NCBI GenBank assembly: GCA_947471745.1
Contig: CANJKZ010000502.1
Location: 379,501 to 443,500, forward strand
Direction: 5' to 3'
DNA: 64,000 nt
From: Closterium sp. Naga37s-1
Taxonomy: Eukaryota; Streptophyta; Zygnematophyceae; Desmidiales; Closteriaceae
Shown: positions 21,062 through 33,836 of the stretch, piece by piece
Position numbering within the stretch: the stretch's first letter is position 1
Layout of the letters: the number at the start of each line of letters is the position of its first letter
Made by a program: the position numbers and the translations under genes
Notes under the pieces: model-generated
What the model saw: only the letters and a program-made list of their open reading frames with translations
Database searches by the model: none
Told to the model about the DNA's origin: nothing

Positions 21062-24000
21062 CTCTTGCTTTCTATCACCCCGCCCCATTCTCTCGCTTTC
21101 CAGCACCCTGCCCCATTCTCCCTTGTTCCATCACCCCGCCCTATTCTCCCTCCTTCCATCACCCCGCCCCATTCTCCCTCCTTCCATCACCCCGCCCCAT
21201 TCTCCCGCTTTCCATCACCCCGCCCCATTCTCCCGCTTTCCATCACCCCGCCCCATTCTCCCGCTTTCCATCACCCCGCCCCATTCTCCCGCTTTCCATC
21301 ATCCCGCCGCATTCTCTCGCTTTCCATCACCCCGCCCCATTCTCCCGCTTTCCATCACCCTGCCCCATTCTCCAATTTCCATCACCCCGCCCCATTCTCC
21401 CGCTTTCCATCACCCCGCCCCATTCTCCCTCCTTCCATCACCCCGCCCCACATTCCCTCCTTCCATCACCCCGCCCCATTCTCCCGCTCTCCATCACCCC
21501 GCCCCATTCTCCCGCTTTCCATCACCCCGCCCCATTCTCCCTCCTTCCATCACCCCGCCCCATTCTCCCTCCTTCCATCACCCCGCCCCATTCTCCCGCT
21601 TTCCATCACCCCGCCCCATTCTCCCGCTTTCCATCACTCCGCCCCATTCTCCTGCTTTCCATCACCCCGCCCCATTCTCCAGCTTTCCAGCACCCCGCCC
21701 CATTCTCCCTCTTTCCATCACTCTGCCCCATTCTCCCGCTTTCCATCACCCTGCCCCATTCTCCCGCTTTCCATCACCCCGCCCCATTCTCCCGCTTTCC
21801 ATCACCCCGCCCCATTCTCCCGCTTTCCATCACCCCGCCCCGTTCTCCCACTTTCCATCACCCCGCCCCATTCTCCCTCCTTCCATCACCCCACCCCATT
21901 CTCCCGCTTTCCATCACCCTGCCCCATTCTCTCGCTTTCCATCACCCCGCCCCATTCTCCCGCTTTCCATCACCCCGCCCCATTCTCCCGCTTTCCATCA
22001 CCCTGCCCCATTCTCCCTTCATCCATCACCCCGCCCCATTCTCCCTCCTTCCATCACCCCGCCCCATTCTCCCGCTTTCCATCACCTCCCCCCATTCTCC
22101 CGCTTTCCATCACCCCGCCCCATTCTCCCGCTTTCTATCACCCCGCCCCATTCTCCCGCTTTCAATCACCCCGCCCCATTCTCCCACTTTCCATCACCCC
22201 GCCCCATTCTCCCACTTTCCATCACCCCGCCCCATTCTCCCTCCTTTCATCACCCCGCCCCATTCTCCCTCCTTTCATCACCCCGCCCCATTCTCCCGCT
22301 TTCCATCACCCCGCCCCATTCTCCCTCCTTCCATCACCCCGCCCCATTCTCCCGCTTTCCATCAACCCGCCCCATTCTCCCGCTTTCCATCACCCCGCCC
22401 CATTCTCCCGCTTTCCATCACCCCGCCCCATTCTCCCGCTTTCCATCACCCCGCCCCATTCTCCCGCTTTCCATCACCCTGCCCCATTTCCCCGCTTTCC
22501 AGCACCCCGCCCCATTCTCTCGCTTTCCGTCACCCCGCCCCATTCTCCCTCCTTCCATCATCCCGGCCCATTCTCCCGCTTTCCATCACCCCGCCCCATT
22601 CTCCCGCTTTCCATCACCCCGCCCCATTCTCCCGCTTTTCATCACCCTGCCCCATTCTCCCGCTTTCCATCACCCCGCCCCTTTCTCCCGCTTTCCATCA
22701 ACCCGCCCCATTCTCCCGCTTTCCATCACCCCGCCCCATTCTCCCGCTTTCTATCATCCCGCTGCATTCTCTCGCTTTCCATCACCCCGCCCCATTCTCC
22801 CGCTTTCCATCACCCCGCCCCATTCTCCGATTTCCATCACCCCGCCCCATTCTCCCGCTTTCCATCACCCCGCCCCATTCTCCCTCCTTCCATCACCCCG
22901 CCCCACATTCCCTCCTTCCATCACCCCGCCCCATTCTCCCGCTCTCCATCACCCCGCACCATTCTCCCGCTTTCCATCACCCCGCCCCATTCTCCCTCCT
23001 TCCATCACCCCGCCCCATTCTCCCTCCTTCCATCACCCCGCCCCATTCTCCCGCTTTCCATCACTCCGCCCCATTCTCCTGCTTTCCATCACCCTGCCCC
23101 ATTCTCCAGCTTTCCAGCACCCCGCCCCATTCTCCCTCTTTCCATCACTCTGCCCCATTCTCCCGCTTTCCATCACCCTGCCCCATTCTCCCGCTTTCCG
23201 TCACCCCGCCCCATTCTCCCGCTTTCCATCACCCTGCCCCATTCTCCCGCTTTCCATCACCCCGCCCCGTTCTCCCGCTTTCCATCACCCCGCCCCATTC
23301 TCCCTCCTTCCATCACCCCGCCCCATTCTCCCGCTTTCCATCACCCTGCCCCATTCTCCCGCTTTCCATCACCCCGCCCCATTCTCCCGCTTTCCATCAC
23401 CCCGCCCCATTCTCCCGCTTTCCATCACCCCGCCCCATTCTCCCTCCATCCATCACCCCGCCCCATTCTCCCTCCTTCCATCACCCCGCCCCATTCTCCC
23501 GCTTTCCATCACCTTCCCCCATTCTCCCGCTTTCCATCACCCCGCCCCATTCTCCCGCTTTCCATCACCCCGCCCCATTCTCCCGCTTTCCATCACCCCG
23601 CCCCATTCTCCCGCTTTCCATCACCCCGCCCCATTCTCCCGCTTTCCATCACCCCGCCCCATTCTCCCACTTTCCATCACCTCGCCCCATTCTCCCGCTT
23701 TCCATCACCCCGCCCCATTCTCCCTCCTTCCATCACCCCGCCCCATTCTCCCGCTTTCCATCACCCCGCCCCATTCTCCCGCTTTCCATCACCCCGCCCC
23801 ATTCTCCCTCCTTCCATCACCACGCCCCATTCTCCCTCCTTCCATCACCCCGCCCCATTCTCCCGCTTTCCATTACCTCCCCCCATTCTCCCACTTTCCA
23901 TCACCCCGCCCCATTCTCCCGCTTTCCACCATCCCGCCCCATTCTCCCGCTTTCCATCACCCCGCCCCATTCTCCCGCTTTCCATCACCCCGCCCCATTC

Positions 24001-27000
24001 TCACGCTTTCCATCACCCCGCCCCATTCTCCCGCTTTCCATCACCCCGCCCCATTCTCATGCTTTCCATCACCCCGCCCCATTCTCCCTCCTTCCATCAC
24101 CCCGCCCCATTCACCCTCCTTCCATCACCCCGCCCCATTCTCCCACTTTCCATCACCCCGCCCCATTCTCCCGCTTTCTGACACCCCGCCCCATTCTCCC
24201 GCTTTCCGTCACCCCGCCCATTCTCCCGCTTTCCATCACCCCGCCCCATTCTCCCGCTTTCCATCACCCCGCCCCATTCTCCCGCTTTCCATCACCCCGC
24301 CCCATTCTCCCGCTTTCCATCACCCCGCCCCATTCTCCCGCTTTCCATCACCCCGCCCCATTCTCCCTCCTTCCATCACCCCGCCCCATTCTCCCTCCTT
24401 CCATCACCCTGCCCCATTCTCCCGCTTTCCATCACCCCGCCCCATTCTCCCGCTTGCCATCATCCCGCCCCATTCTCCAGCTTTCCATCACCCCGCCCCA
24501 TTCTCCCGCTTTCCATCACCCCGCCCCATTCTCCCACTTTCCATCACCCCGCCCCATTCTCCCGCTTTCCACCACCCCGCCCCATTCTCCCGCTTTCCAT
24601 CACCCCGCCCCATTCTCCCGCTTTCCATCACCCCGCCCCATTCTCCCGCTTTCCATCACCCCGCCCCATTCTCTTGCTTTCTATCACCCCGCCCCATTCT
24701 CTCGCTTTCCAGCACCCTGCCCCATTCTCCCTTGTTCCATCACCCCGCCCTATTCTCCCTCCTTCCATCACCCCGCCCCATTCTCCCTCCTTCCATCACC
24801 CCGCCCCATTCTCCCGCTTTCCATCACCCCGCCCCATTCTCCCGCTTTCCATCACCCCGCCCCATTCTCCCGCTTTCCATCACCCCGCCCCATTCTCCCG
24901 CTTTCCATCATCCCGCCGCATTCTCTCGCTTTCCATCACCCCGCCCCATTCTCCCGCTTTCCATCACCCCGCCCCATTCTCCAATTTCCATCACCCCGCC
25001 CCATTCTCCCGCTTTCCATCACCCCGCCCCATTCTCCCTCCTTCCATCAGCCCGCCCCACATTCCCTCCTTCCATCACCCCGCCCCATTCTCCCGCTCTC
25101 CATCACCCCGCCCCATTCTCCCGCTTTCCATCACCCCGCCCCATTCTCCCTCCTTCCATCACCCCGCCCCATTCTCCCTCCTTCCATCACCCCGCCCCAT
25201 TCTCCCGCTTTCCATCACCCCGCCCCATTCTCCCGCTTTCCATCACTCCGCCCCATTCTCCTGCTTTCCATCACCCCGCCCCATTCTCCAGCTTTCCAGC
25301 ACCCCGCCCCATTCTCCCTCTTTCCATCACTCTGCCCCATTCTCCCGCTTTCCATCACCCTGCCCCATTCTCCCGCTTTCCATCACCCCGCCCCATTCTC
25401 CCGCTTTCCATCACCCCGCCCCATTCTCCCGCTTTCCATCACCCCGCCCCGTTCTCCCGCTTTCCATCACCCCGCCCCATTCTCCCTCCTTCCATCACCC
25501 CGCCCCATTCTCCCGCTTTCCATCACCCTGCCCCATTCTCTCGCTTTCCATCACCCCGCCCCATTCTCCCGCTTTCCATCACCCCGCCCCATTCTCCCGC
25601 TTTCCATCACCCCGCCCCATTCTCCCTTCATCCATCACCCCGCCCCATTCTCCCTCCTTCCATCACCCCGCCCCATTCTCCCGCTTTCCATCACCTCCCC
25701 CCATTCTCCCGCTTTCCATCACCCCGCCCCATTCTCCCGCTTTCTATCACCCCGCCCCATTCTCCCGCTTTCCATCACCCCGCCCCATTCTCCCGCTTTC
25801 CATCACCCAGCCCCATTCTCCCGCTTTCCATCACCTCGCCCCATTCTCCCGCTTTCCATCACCCCACCCCATTCTCCCTCCTTCCATCACCCCGCCCCAT
25901 TCTCCCTCCTTTCATCACCCCGCCCCATTCTCCCTCCTTTCATCACCCCGCCACATTCTCCCGCTTTCCATCACCCCGCCCCATTCTCCCTCCTTCCATC
26001 ACCCCGCCCCATTCTCCCGCTTTCCATCAACCCGCCCCATTCTCCCGCTTTCCATCACCCCGCCCCATTCTCCCGCTTTCCATCACCCCGCCCCATTCTC
26101 CCGCTTTCCATCACCCCGCCCCATTCTCCCGCTTTCCATCACCCTGCCCCATTTCCCCGCTTTCCAGCACCCCGCCCCATTCTCTCGCTTTCCATCACCC
26201 CGCCCCATTCTCCCTCCTTCCATCATCCCGGCCCATTCTCCCGCTTTCCATCACCCCGCCCCATTCTCCCGCTTTCCATCACCCCGCCCCATTCTCCCGC
26301 TTTTCATCACCCTGCCCCATTCTCCCGCTTTCCATCACCCCGCCCCTTTCTCCCGCTTTCCATCAACCCGCCCCATTCTCCCGCTTTCCATCACCCCGCC
26401 CCATTCTCCCGCTTTCCATCATCCCGCCGCATTCTCTCGCTTTCCATCACCCCGCCCCATTCTCCCGCTTTCCATCACCCCGCCCCATTCTCCGATTTCC
26501 ATCACCCCGCCCCATTCTCCCGCTTTCCATCACCCCGCCCCATTCTCCCTCCTTCCATCACCCCGCCCCACATTCCCTCCTTCCATCACCCCGCCCCATT
26601 CTCCCGCTCTCCATCACCCCGCACCATTCTCCCGCTTTCCATCACCCCGCCCCATTCTCCCTCCTTCCATCACCCCGCCCCATTCTCCCTCCTTCCATCA
26701 CCCCGCCCCATTCTCCCGCTTTCCATCACCCCGCCCCATTCTCCCGCTTTCCATCACTCCGCCCCATTCTCCTGCTTTCCATCACCCCGCCCCATTCTCC
26801 AGCTTTCCAGCACCCCGCCCCATTCTCCCTCTTTCCATCACTCTGCCCCATTCTCCCGCTTTCCATCACCCTGCCCCATTCTCCCGCTTTCCATCACCCC
26901 GCCCCATTCTCCCGCTTTCCATCACCCTGCCCCATTCTCCCGCTTTCCATCACCCCGCCCCGTTCTCCCGCTTTCCATCACCCCGCCCCATTCTCCCTCC

Positions 27001-29440
27001 TTCCATCACCCCGCCCCATTCTCCCGCTTTCCATCACCCTGCCCCATTCTCCCGCTTTCCATCACCCCGCCCCATTCTCCCGCTTTCCATCACCCCGCCC
27101 CATTCTCCCGCTTTCCATCACCCCGCCCCATTCTCCCTTCATCCATCACCCCGCCCCATTCTCCCTCCTTCCATCACCCCGCCCCATTCTCCCGCTTTCC
27201 ATCACCTCCCCCCATTCTCCCGCTTTCCATCACCCCGCCCCATTCTCCCGCTTTCTATCACCCCGCCCCATTCTCCCGCTTTCCATCACCCCGCCCCATT
27301 CTCCCGCTTTCCATCACCCCGCCCCATTCTCCCGCTTTCCATCACCTCGCCCCATTCTCCCGCTTTCCATCACCCCACCCTATTCTCCCTCCTTCCATCA
27401 CCCCGCCCCATTCTCCCTCCTTTCATCACCCCGCCCCATTCTCCCTCCTTTCATCACCCCGCCCCATTCTCCCGCTTTCCATCACCCCGCCCCATTCTCC
27501 CTCCTTCCATCACCCCGCCCCATTCTCCCGCTTTCCATCAACCCGCCCCATTCTCCCGCTTTCCATCACCCCGCCCCATTCTCCCGCTTTCCATCACCCC
27601 GCCCCATTCTCCCGCTTTCCATCACCCCGCCCCATTCTCCCGCTTTCCATCACCCTGCCCCATTTCCCCGCTTTCCAGCACCCCGCCCCATTCTCTCGCT
27701 TTCCATCACCCCGCCCCATTCTCCCTCCTTCCATCATCCCGGCCCATTCTTCCGCTTTCCATCACCCCGCCCCATTCTCCCGCTTTCCATCACCCCGCCC
27801 CATTCTCCCGCTTTTCATCACCCTGCCCCATTCTCCCGCTTTCCATCACCCCGCCCCTTTCTCCCGCTTTCCATCAACCCGCCCCATTCTCCCGCTTTCC
27901 ATCACCCCGCCCCATTCTCCCGCTTTCCATCATCCCGCCGCATTCTCTCGCTTTCCATCACCCCGCCCCATTCTCCCGCTTTCCATCACCCCGCCCCATT
28001 CTCCGATTTCCATCACCCCGCCCCATTCTCCCGCTTTCCATCACCCCGCCCCATTCTCCCTCCTTCCATCACCCCGCCCCACATTCCCTCCTTCCATCAC
28101 CCCGCCCCATTCTCCCGCTCTCCATCACCCCGCACCATTCTCCCGCTTTCCATCACCCCGCCCCATTCTCCCTCCTTCCATCACCCCGCCCCATTCTCCC
28201 TCCTTCCATCACCCCGCCCCATTCTCCCGCTTTCCATCACCCCGCCCCATTCTCCCGCTTTCCATCACTCCGCCCCATTCTCCTGCTTTCCATCACCCCG
28301 CCCCATTCTCCAGCTTTCCAGCACCCCGCCCCATTCTCCCTCTTTCCATCACTCTGCCCCATTCTCCCGCTTTCCATCACCCTGCCCCATTCTCCCGCTT
28401 TCCATCACTCCGCCCCATTCTCCCGCTTTCCATCACCCCGCCCCATTCTCCAGCTTTCCAGCACCCCGCCCCATTCTCCCTCTTTCCATCACTCTGCCCC
28501 ATTCTCCCGCTTTCCATCACCCTGCCCCATTCTCCCGCTTTCCATCACCCCGCCCCATTCTCCCGCTTTCCATCACCCTGCCCCATTCTCCCGCTTTCCA
28601 TCACCCCGCCCCATTCTCCCTCCTTCCATCACCCCGCCCCATTCTCCCGCTTTCCATCACCCTGCCCCATTCTCCCGCTTTCCATCACGCCGCCCCATTC
28701 TCCCGCTTTCCATCACCCCGCCCCATTCTCCCGCTTTCCATCACCCCGCCCCATTCTCCCTCCATCCATCACCCCGCCCCATTCTCCCTCCTTCCATCAC
28801 CCCGCCCCATTCTCCCGCTTTCCATCACCTCCCCCCATTCTCCCGCTTTCCATCACCCCGCCCCATTCTCCCGCTTTCCATCACCCCGCCCCATTCTCCC
28901 GCTTTCCATCACCCCGCCCCATTCTCCCGCTTTCCATCACCCCGCCCCATTCTCCCGCTTTCCATCACCCCGCCCCATTCTCCCACTTTCCATCACCTCG
29001 CCCCATTCTCCCGCTTTCCATCACCCCGCCCCATTCTCCCTCCTTCCATCACCCCGCCCCATTCTCCCGCTTTCCATCACCCCGCCCCATTCTCCCGCTT
29101 TCCATCACCCCGCCCCATTCTCCCTCCTTCCATCACCCCGCCCCATTCTCCCTCCTTCCATCACCCCGCCCCATTCTCCCGCTTTCCATTACCTCCCCCC
29201 ATTCTCCCACTTTCCATCACCCCGCCCCATTCTCCCGCTTTCCACCATCCCGCCCCATTCTCCCGCTTTCCATCACCCCGCCCCATTCTCTCGCTTTCCA
29301 TCACCCCGCCCCATTCTCACGCTTTCCATCACCCCGCCCCATTCTCCCGCTTTCCATCACCCCGCCCCATTTTCATGCTTTCCATCACCCCGCCCCATTC
29401 TCCCTCCTTCCATCACCCCGCCCCATTCACCCTCCTTCCA
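21062..29440 (-). repeat. ~1.5-kb higher-order repeat of the 28-bp monomer (54-mer)
   Basis: The rare monomer variant ATCCCGCCGC lies at 24910, 26421 and 27932, spaced exactly 1,511 bp (54 units minus one base). Independent markers keep the same distance: TCACCTCCCC at 25691 and 27202, TTCATCC at 25627 and 27138, TCCCGGCCC at 26226 and 27737. Earlier copies sit at 21301 and, in variant form, 22756 (offset 1,455). The block at 21062 is repeated at 24671 with offset 3,609. In the last copy a local four-monomer duplication stretches the spacing to 1,623 bp (27202 to 28825). The CATTCACCCTCC marker at about 24108 recurs at about 29425. Confidence 0.9.
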
Positions 29441-32410
29441 TCACCCCGCCCCATTCTCCCACTTTCCATCACCCCGCCCCATTCTCCCGCTTTCTGTCAC
29501 CCCGCCCCATTCTCCCGCTTTCCGTCACCCCGCCCATTCTCCCGCTTTCCATCACCCCGCCCCATTCTCCCGCTTTCCATCACCCCGCCCCATTCTCCCG
29601 CTTTCCATCACCCCGCCCCATTCTCCCGCTTTCCATCACCCCGCCCCATTCTCCCGCTTTCCATCACCCCGCCCCATTCTCCCTCCTTCCATCACCCCGC
29701 CCCATTCTCCCTCCTTCCATCACCCCGCCCCATTCTCCCGCTTTCCATCACCCCGCCCCATTCTCCCGCTTGCCATCACCCCGCCCCATTCTCCAGCTTT
29801 CCATCACCCCGCCCCATTCTCCCGCTTTCCATCACCCCGCCCCATTCTCCCTCCTTCCATCACCCCGCCCCATTCTCCCTCCTTCCATCACCCCGCCCCA
29901 TTCTCCCTCTTTCCATCACCCCGCCCCATTCTCCCGCTTTCCATCACCCCGCCCCATTCTCCCGCTTTCCATCACCCCGCCCCATTCTCCCGCTTTCCAT
30001 CACCCCGCCCCATTCTCCCGCTTCCATCACCCTGCCCCATTCTTCTGCTTTCCATCACCCTGCACCATTCTCCTGCTTTCCATCACCCCGCCCTATTCTC
30101 TCGCTTTCCATCACCCCGCCCCATTCTCCCGCTTTCCATCTCCCCGCCCCATTCTCTCGCTTTCCATCACCCCGCCCCATTTTCCCGCTTTCCATCACCC
30201 CGCTCCATTCTCCCGCTTTCCATCACCTCGCCCCATTCTCCCGCTTTCCATCACCCCACCCCATTCTCTCGCTTTCCATCACCCCGCCTCATTCTCCCGC
30301 TTTCCATTACCCCGCCCCATTCTCCCGCTTTCCATCACCCCGTCCCATTCTCCCTCCTTCTATCACCCCGCCCCATTCTCCCTCCTTCCATCACCCCGCC
30401 CCAATCTCCCGCTTTCCATCACCCCGCCCCATTCTCCCTCTTTCCATCACCCCGCCCCATTCTCCCGCTTTCCATCACCCCGCCCCATTCTCCTGCTTTC
30501 CATCACCCCGCCCCATTCTCCCGCTTTCCATCACCCCGCCCCATTCTCCCGATTTCCATCACCCCGCCCCATTCTCCCGCTTATCATCACCCCGCCCTAT
30601 TCTCCCACTTTCCATCACCCCGCCCCATTCTCCCTCCTTCCATCACCCCGCCCCATTCTCCCACTTTCCATCACACCACCCCATTCTTTCCATCACCCCG
30701 CCCCATTCTCCCTCCTTTCATCACCCCGCCCCATTCTCCCTCCTTTCATCACCCCGCCCCATTCTCCCGCTTTCCATCACCCCGCCCCATTCTCCCTCCT
30801 TCCATCACCCCGCCCCATTCTCCCGCTTTCCATCACCCCGCCCCATTCTCCCGCTTTCCATCACCCCGCCCCATTCTCCCGCTTTCCATCACCCCGCCCC
30901 ATTCTCCCGCTTTCCATCACCCCGCCCCATTCTCCCGCTTTCCATCACCCCGCCCCATATCCCCGCTTTCCAGCACCCCACCCCATTCTCTCGCTTTCCA
31001 TCACCCCGCCCCTTTCTCCCTCCTTCCATCATCCCGGCCCATTCTCCCGCTTTCCATCACCCCGCCCCATTCTCCCGCTTTCCATCACCCCGCCCCATTC
31101 TCCCGCTTTCCATCATCCCGCCCCATTCTCCCTCCTACCATCACCCGCCCCATTCTCCCTCCTTCCATCACCCCGCCCCATTCTCCCGCTTTCCATCACC
31201 CCGCCCCATTCTCCCGCTTTCAATCACCCCGCCCCATTCTCCCGCTTTTCATCACCCTGCCCCATTCTCCCGCTTTCCATCACCCCGCCCCTTTCTCCCG
31301 CTTTCCATCACCCCGCCCCATTCTCCCTCCTTCCATCACCCCGCCCCATTCTCCCGCTTTCCATCACCCCACCCCATTCTCCCGCTTTCCATCACCCCGC
31401 CCCATTCTCCCTCCTTTCATCACCCCGCCCCATTCCCCCTCCTTCCATCACCCCGCCCCATTCTCTTGGTTTCCATCACCCCGCCCCATTCTCCCTCCTT
31501 CCATCACCCCGCCCCATTCTCCCGCTTTCCATCACCCCGCCCCATTCTCCCGCTTTCCATCACCCCGCCCCATTCTCCTGCTTTCCATCACCCCGCCTCA
31601 TTCTCCCGCTTTCCATCACCCTGCCCCATTCTCCCGCTTTCCATCACCCCGCCCCATTCTCCCTCCTTCCATCACCCCGCCCCATTCTCCCTCCTTCCAT
31701 CACCCCACCCCAATCTCCCGCTTTCCATCACCCCGCCCCATTCTCCCGCTTTCCATCACCCCGCCCCAATCTCCCGCTTTCCATCACCCCGCCCCATTCT
31801 CCCGCTTTTTATCACCCCGCCCCATTCTCCCGCTTTCCATCACCCCGCCCCATTCTCCCGCTTATCATCACCCCGCCCCATTCTCTCGCTTTCCATCACC
31901 CCGCCCCATTCTCCCTCCTTCTATCACCCCGCCCCATTCTCCTGCTTTCCATCACCTCCCCCCATTCTCCCACTTTCCATCACCCCGCCGCATTCTCCCG
32001 CTTTCCACCACCCCGCCCCATTCTCCCGCTTTCCATCACCCCACCCCATTCTCTTGCTTTCCATCACCCCGCCCCATTCTCCCGCTTTCCATCACCCCGC
32101 CCCATTCTCCCGCTTTCCATCACCCCGCCCTATTCTCCTGCTTTCCATCACCCCGCCCCATTCTCCCTCCTTCCATCACCCCGCCCCTTTCTCCCTCCTT
32201 TCATCACCCCGCCCCATTCTCCCGCTTTCCATCACCCCGCCCCATTCTCCCGCTTTCCATCACCCCGCCCCATTCTCCCGCTTTTCGTCACCCCGCCCCA
32301 TTCTCCCGCTTTCCATCACCCCGCCCCATTCTCCCGCTTTCCATCACCCCGCCCCATTCTCCCGCTTTCCATCACCCCGCCCCATTCTCCCGCTTTCCAT
32401 CACCCCGCCC

Positions 32411-32415
32411 CATTC
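32411..32415. repeat. Target-site duplication CATTC, left copy
   Basis: CATTC immediately precedes the 5' LTR (TGTTGG...) and is repeated directly after the 3' LTR at 38914-38918. It comes from the CCCCATTCTCCC part of the 28-bp monomer. Five bases is the usual size for Ty1/copia integration. Confidence 0.93.
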
Positions 32416-33253
32416 TGTTGGTGCAACCCTACGGTTTGCACTCGGCTTGTTGTCCATGTGCGTGTGTGTGCATGCGTGTGTGCATGGAGTGGTATGAGTG
32501 CATGAAATAAATATATATTTCATGCTTATAATGGTGTGTGAATGATGGGTCATGATATTGAGTGTGTGTGTCAAGTCAATAGCGAGTTATCGCTAGTCGC
32601 GTGTAACGCGGTCATTTTGTGTGTCCCGCGCGGTTTCTATTTTGTCGTGCGCGGTTTCTATTTTGTCGCTTGTCGAACGTTCGGCGTGTTGCAGGTATGT
32701 GCAGCAGACCCATCAAGAACTCAAGGATGAGTTTGTGATGAAGAACCTGAGCCCTGGTGTCAACATTCAAGTGATCGCGAAGCCCGCGAAAAGGGTACAC
32801 CTCAAGATATTGAAGATAGTTACATTACTTTGTGTAGTGTAACATTTCTGTTGGTGTAGGCCCTTGTGAAGGGTAGTTTCGAGACCCTTCTTGGTTGGGG
32901 ATAGTGTGGCACTGTTCCACATCACTGTACCTCGGCTCTTGGGGTTTATAGGAGCTGGGAGGCATTCCTAACTCGTAACTCTAGCTAACTCTTCCTATTG
33001 TGTGTTCTAAGACTATGTTGCTGCCATAGTGCCGTTCGTTCAAACCGACGCTGTGTCGTCAATTCTTGATGAAATCGTGCGATCTAAATTGCCTATTGTA
33101 GGCAACGTTAAGGCGCTCCAGATCCAAGTTGAATAAAGTCATTTGGAGTTCGGAGCAGATCGCTATGAACGTTTTTATAACCTCTGTGCAGAAATCCGAC
33201 TGTGCACTCTATCCTTCGTTTTAGGCACATTGAAGCCTACTGTGACTATAACA
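32416..33253 (+). repeat. 5' LTR
   Basis: The LTR starts TGTTGGTGCAACCC and ends GACTATAACA, 838 bp, directly before the primer-binding site. It holds a GT-rich stretch (about 32457-32500), an AT-rich palindrome at 32500-32525 and a 20-bp direct repeat at 32628-32647 and 32649-32668. It also holds the palindrome CGAACGTTCG at 32674-32683 and an AATAAA at 33133-33138, which the 3' LTR carries as AATGAA. Open frames inside it are short and match no known protein. Confidence 0.95.
32500..32525 (+). promoter_or_regulatory. Candidate LTR promoter TATA region inside a palindrome
   Basis: GCATGAAATA and TATTTCATGC are exact 10-bp inverted arms around AATATA, about 85 bp into the LTR. The core AAATATATATTT is the best TATA-like sequence in the LTR, and AATAAA overlaps its left half. 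The same 26 bases are intact in the 3' LTR at 38162-38187 although neighbouring bases differ. The promoter role is inferred from composition and position only. Confidence 0.45.
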
Positions 33254-33255
33254 AG

Positions 33256-33267
33256 TGGTATCAGAGC
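33256..33267 (+). other. Primer-binding site (initiator-Met tRNA type)
   Basis: TGGTATCAGAGC lies two bases after the end of the 5' LTR. It is complementary to the 3' end of initiator-methionine tRNA, the usual primer of plant Ty1/copia reverse transcription. Confidence 0.92.
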
Positions 33268-33287
33268 CCCTTGGAGCAGCTACGCCA

Positions 33288-33836
33288 ATGGCTGGACCTG
33301 AGGTAAGGGGTGGCAGAGGTGCTGGTGGCAATGGAGATGCCCAAGCACAAGGCCAAGCCCGTGAGTCAGCCGTGGCGCCCGTGCAACCGACTCTTGGACC
33401 TTCTAGGGACGAACCAAGAGTGTTCGGGCTTGACAAGTTCAACGGCGACAACTTTGCTGAGTGGTCCTTCAGAATGGAGAACGTGTCTGATCACTATGAT
33501 CTGCTGGAGGTGATGGAAGGAACGGAGAAGCGTCCCGAGAACGACCCGGAGAAAAGCCCGTGGGTGTGGAAGAGCGCACAAGGCTATCTCCTACTTGGGC
33601 AAGCGTTGGGGAGCAGTCAAATCCGTCACATCAAGCCTTTCCAGCGTGATCCAGAGAAGGGACCAAAGGCATGGGCTGCTCTCAAGGGTGTACACGCTCC
33701 TGCAACAGCGGCGGTAGCAGTGGTGTTGGAACAGCAAATGGCGACACTACGAATTGAAGAAGATGAACCCGTGGAAGAGGGGGTGCAGAAATTCTTCGAC
33801 TTGTTGACGCGGCTTGAGGGAGCTGATTTGAACTAA
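33288..33836 (+). pseudogene. gag: gag-pol part 1: Gag capsid N-terminal half, ended by in-frame TAA
   Basis: The likely start is the ATG at 33288 (MAGPEVRGGRG), 20 bp after the primer-binding site. The frame runs 182 codons to TAA at 33834-33836. Residues from about 45 (VFGLDKFNGDNFAEWSFRME) fit the start of the copia Gag/UBN2-type capsid domain, in which a G-x-NF-x-W pattern is typical. The N-terminal 40 residues are Gly/Ala/Gln-rich and low in complexity. The stop falls inside the capsid domain, before the zinc knuckle, and the same frame stays open for another 992 codons. It therefore looks like a nonsense mutation rather than a gag/pol boundary. Gag would form the virus-like particle that packages the element RNA in the cytoplasm. 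Confidence 0.85.

Larger units (their letters stand above)
20589..32415 (-). repeat. 28-bp GC-rich minisatellite, C-rich strand on +
   Basis: The array is about 422 units and is the reverse complement of the 9487-20588 array (CCCCGCCCCATTCTCCCG followed by CTTTCCATCA). It has the same monomer classes (CTCCCGCTTTCC and CTCCCTCCTTCC) and occasional 27-bp units (CATCACCCGCCC). All three plus-strand frames are free of stops in the consensus, and because 28 leaves remainder 1 on division by 3 each frame gives the same 28-residue Pro/Ser/His/Phe-rich period. The retrotransposon interrupts it at 32415/32416. Confidence 0.97.

Noticed and set aside
20542..32510. Overlapping plus-strand open frames up to 3,987 codons
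   Set aside because: Same cause. Three frames overlap over the same DNA with the same 28-residue period, and their ends run into the LTR by chance.
32542..32842. Small frames inside the LTRs (62-73 codons)
   Set aside because: Short, on both strands, and part of a non-coding LTR that shows no known coding capacity.
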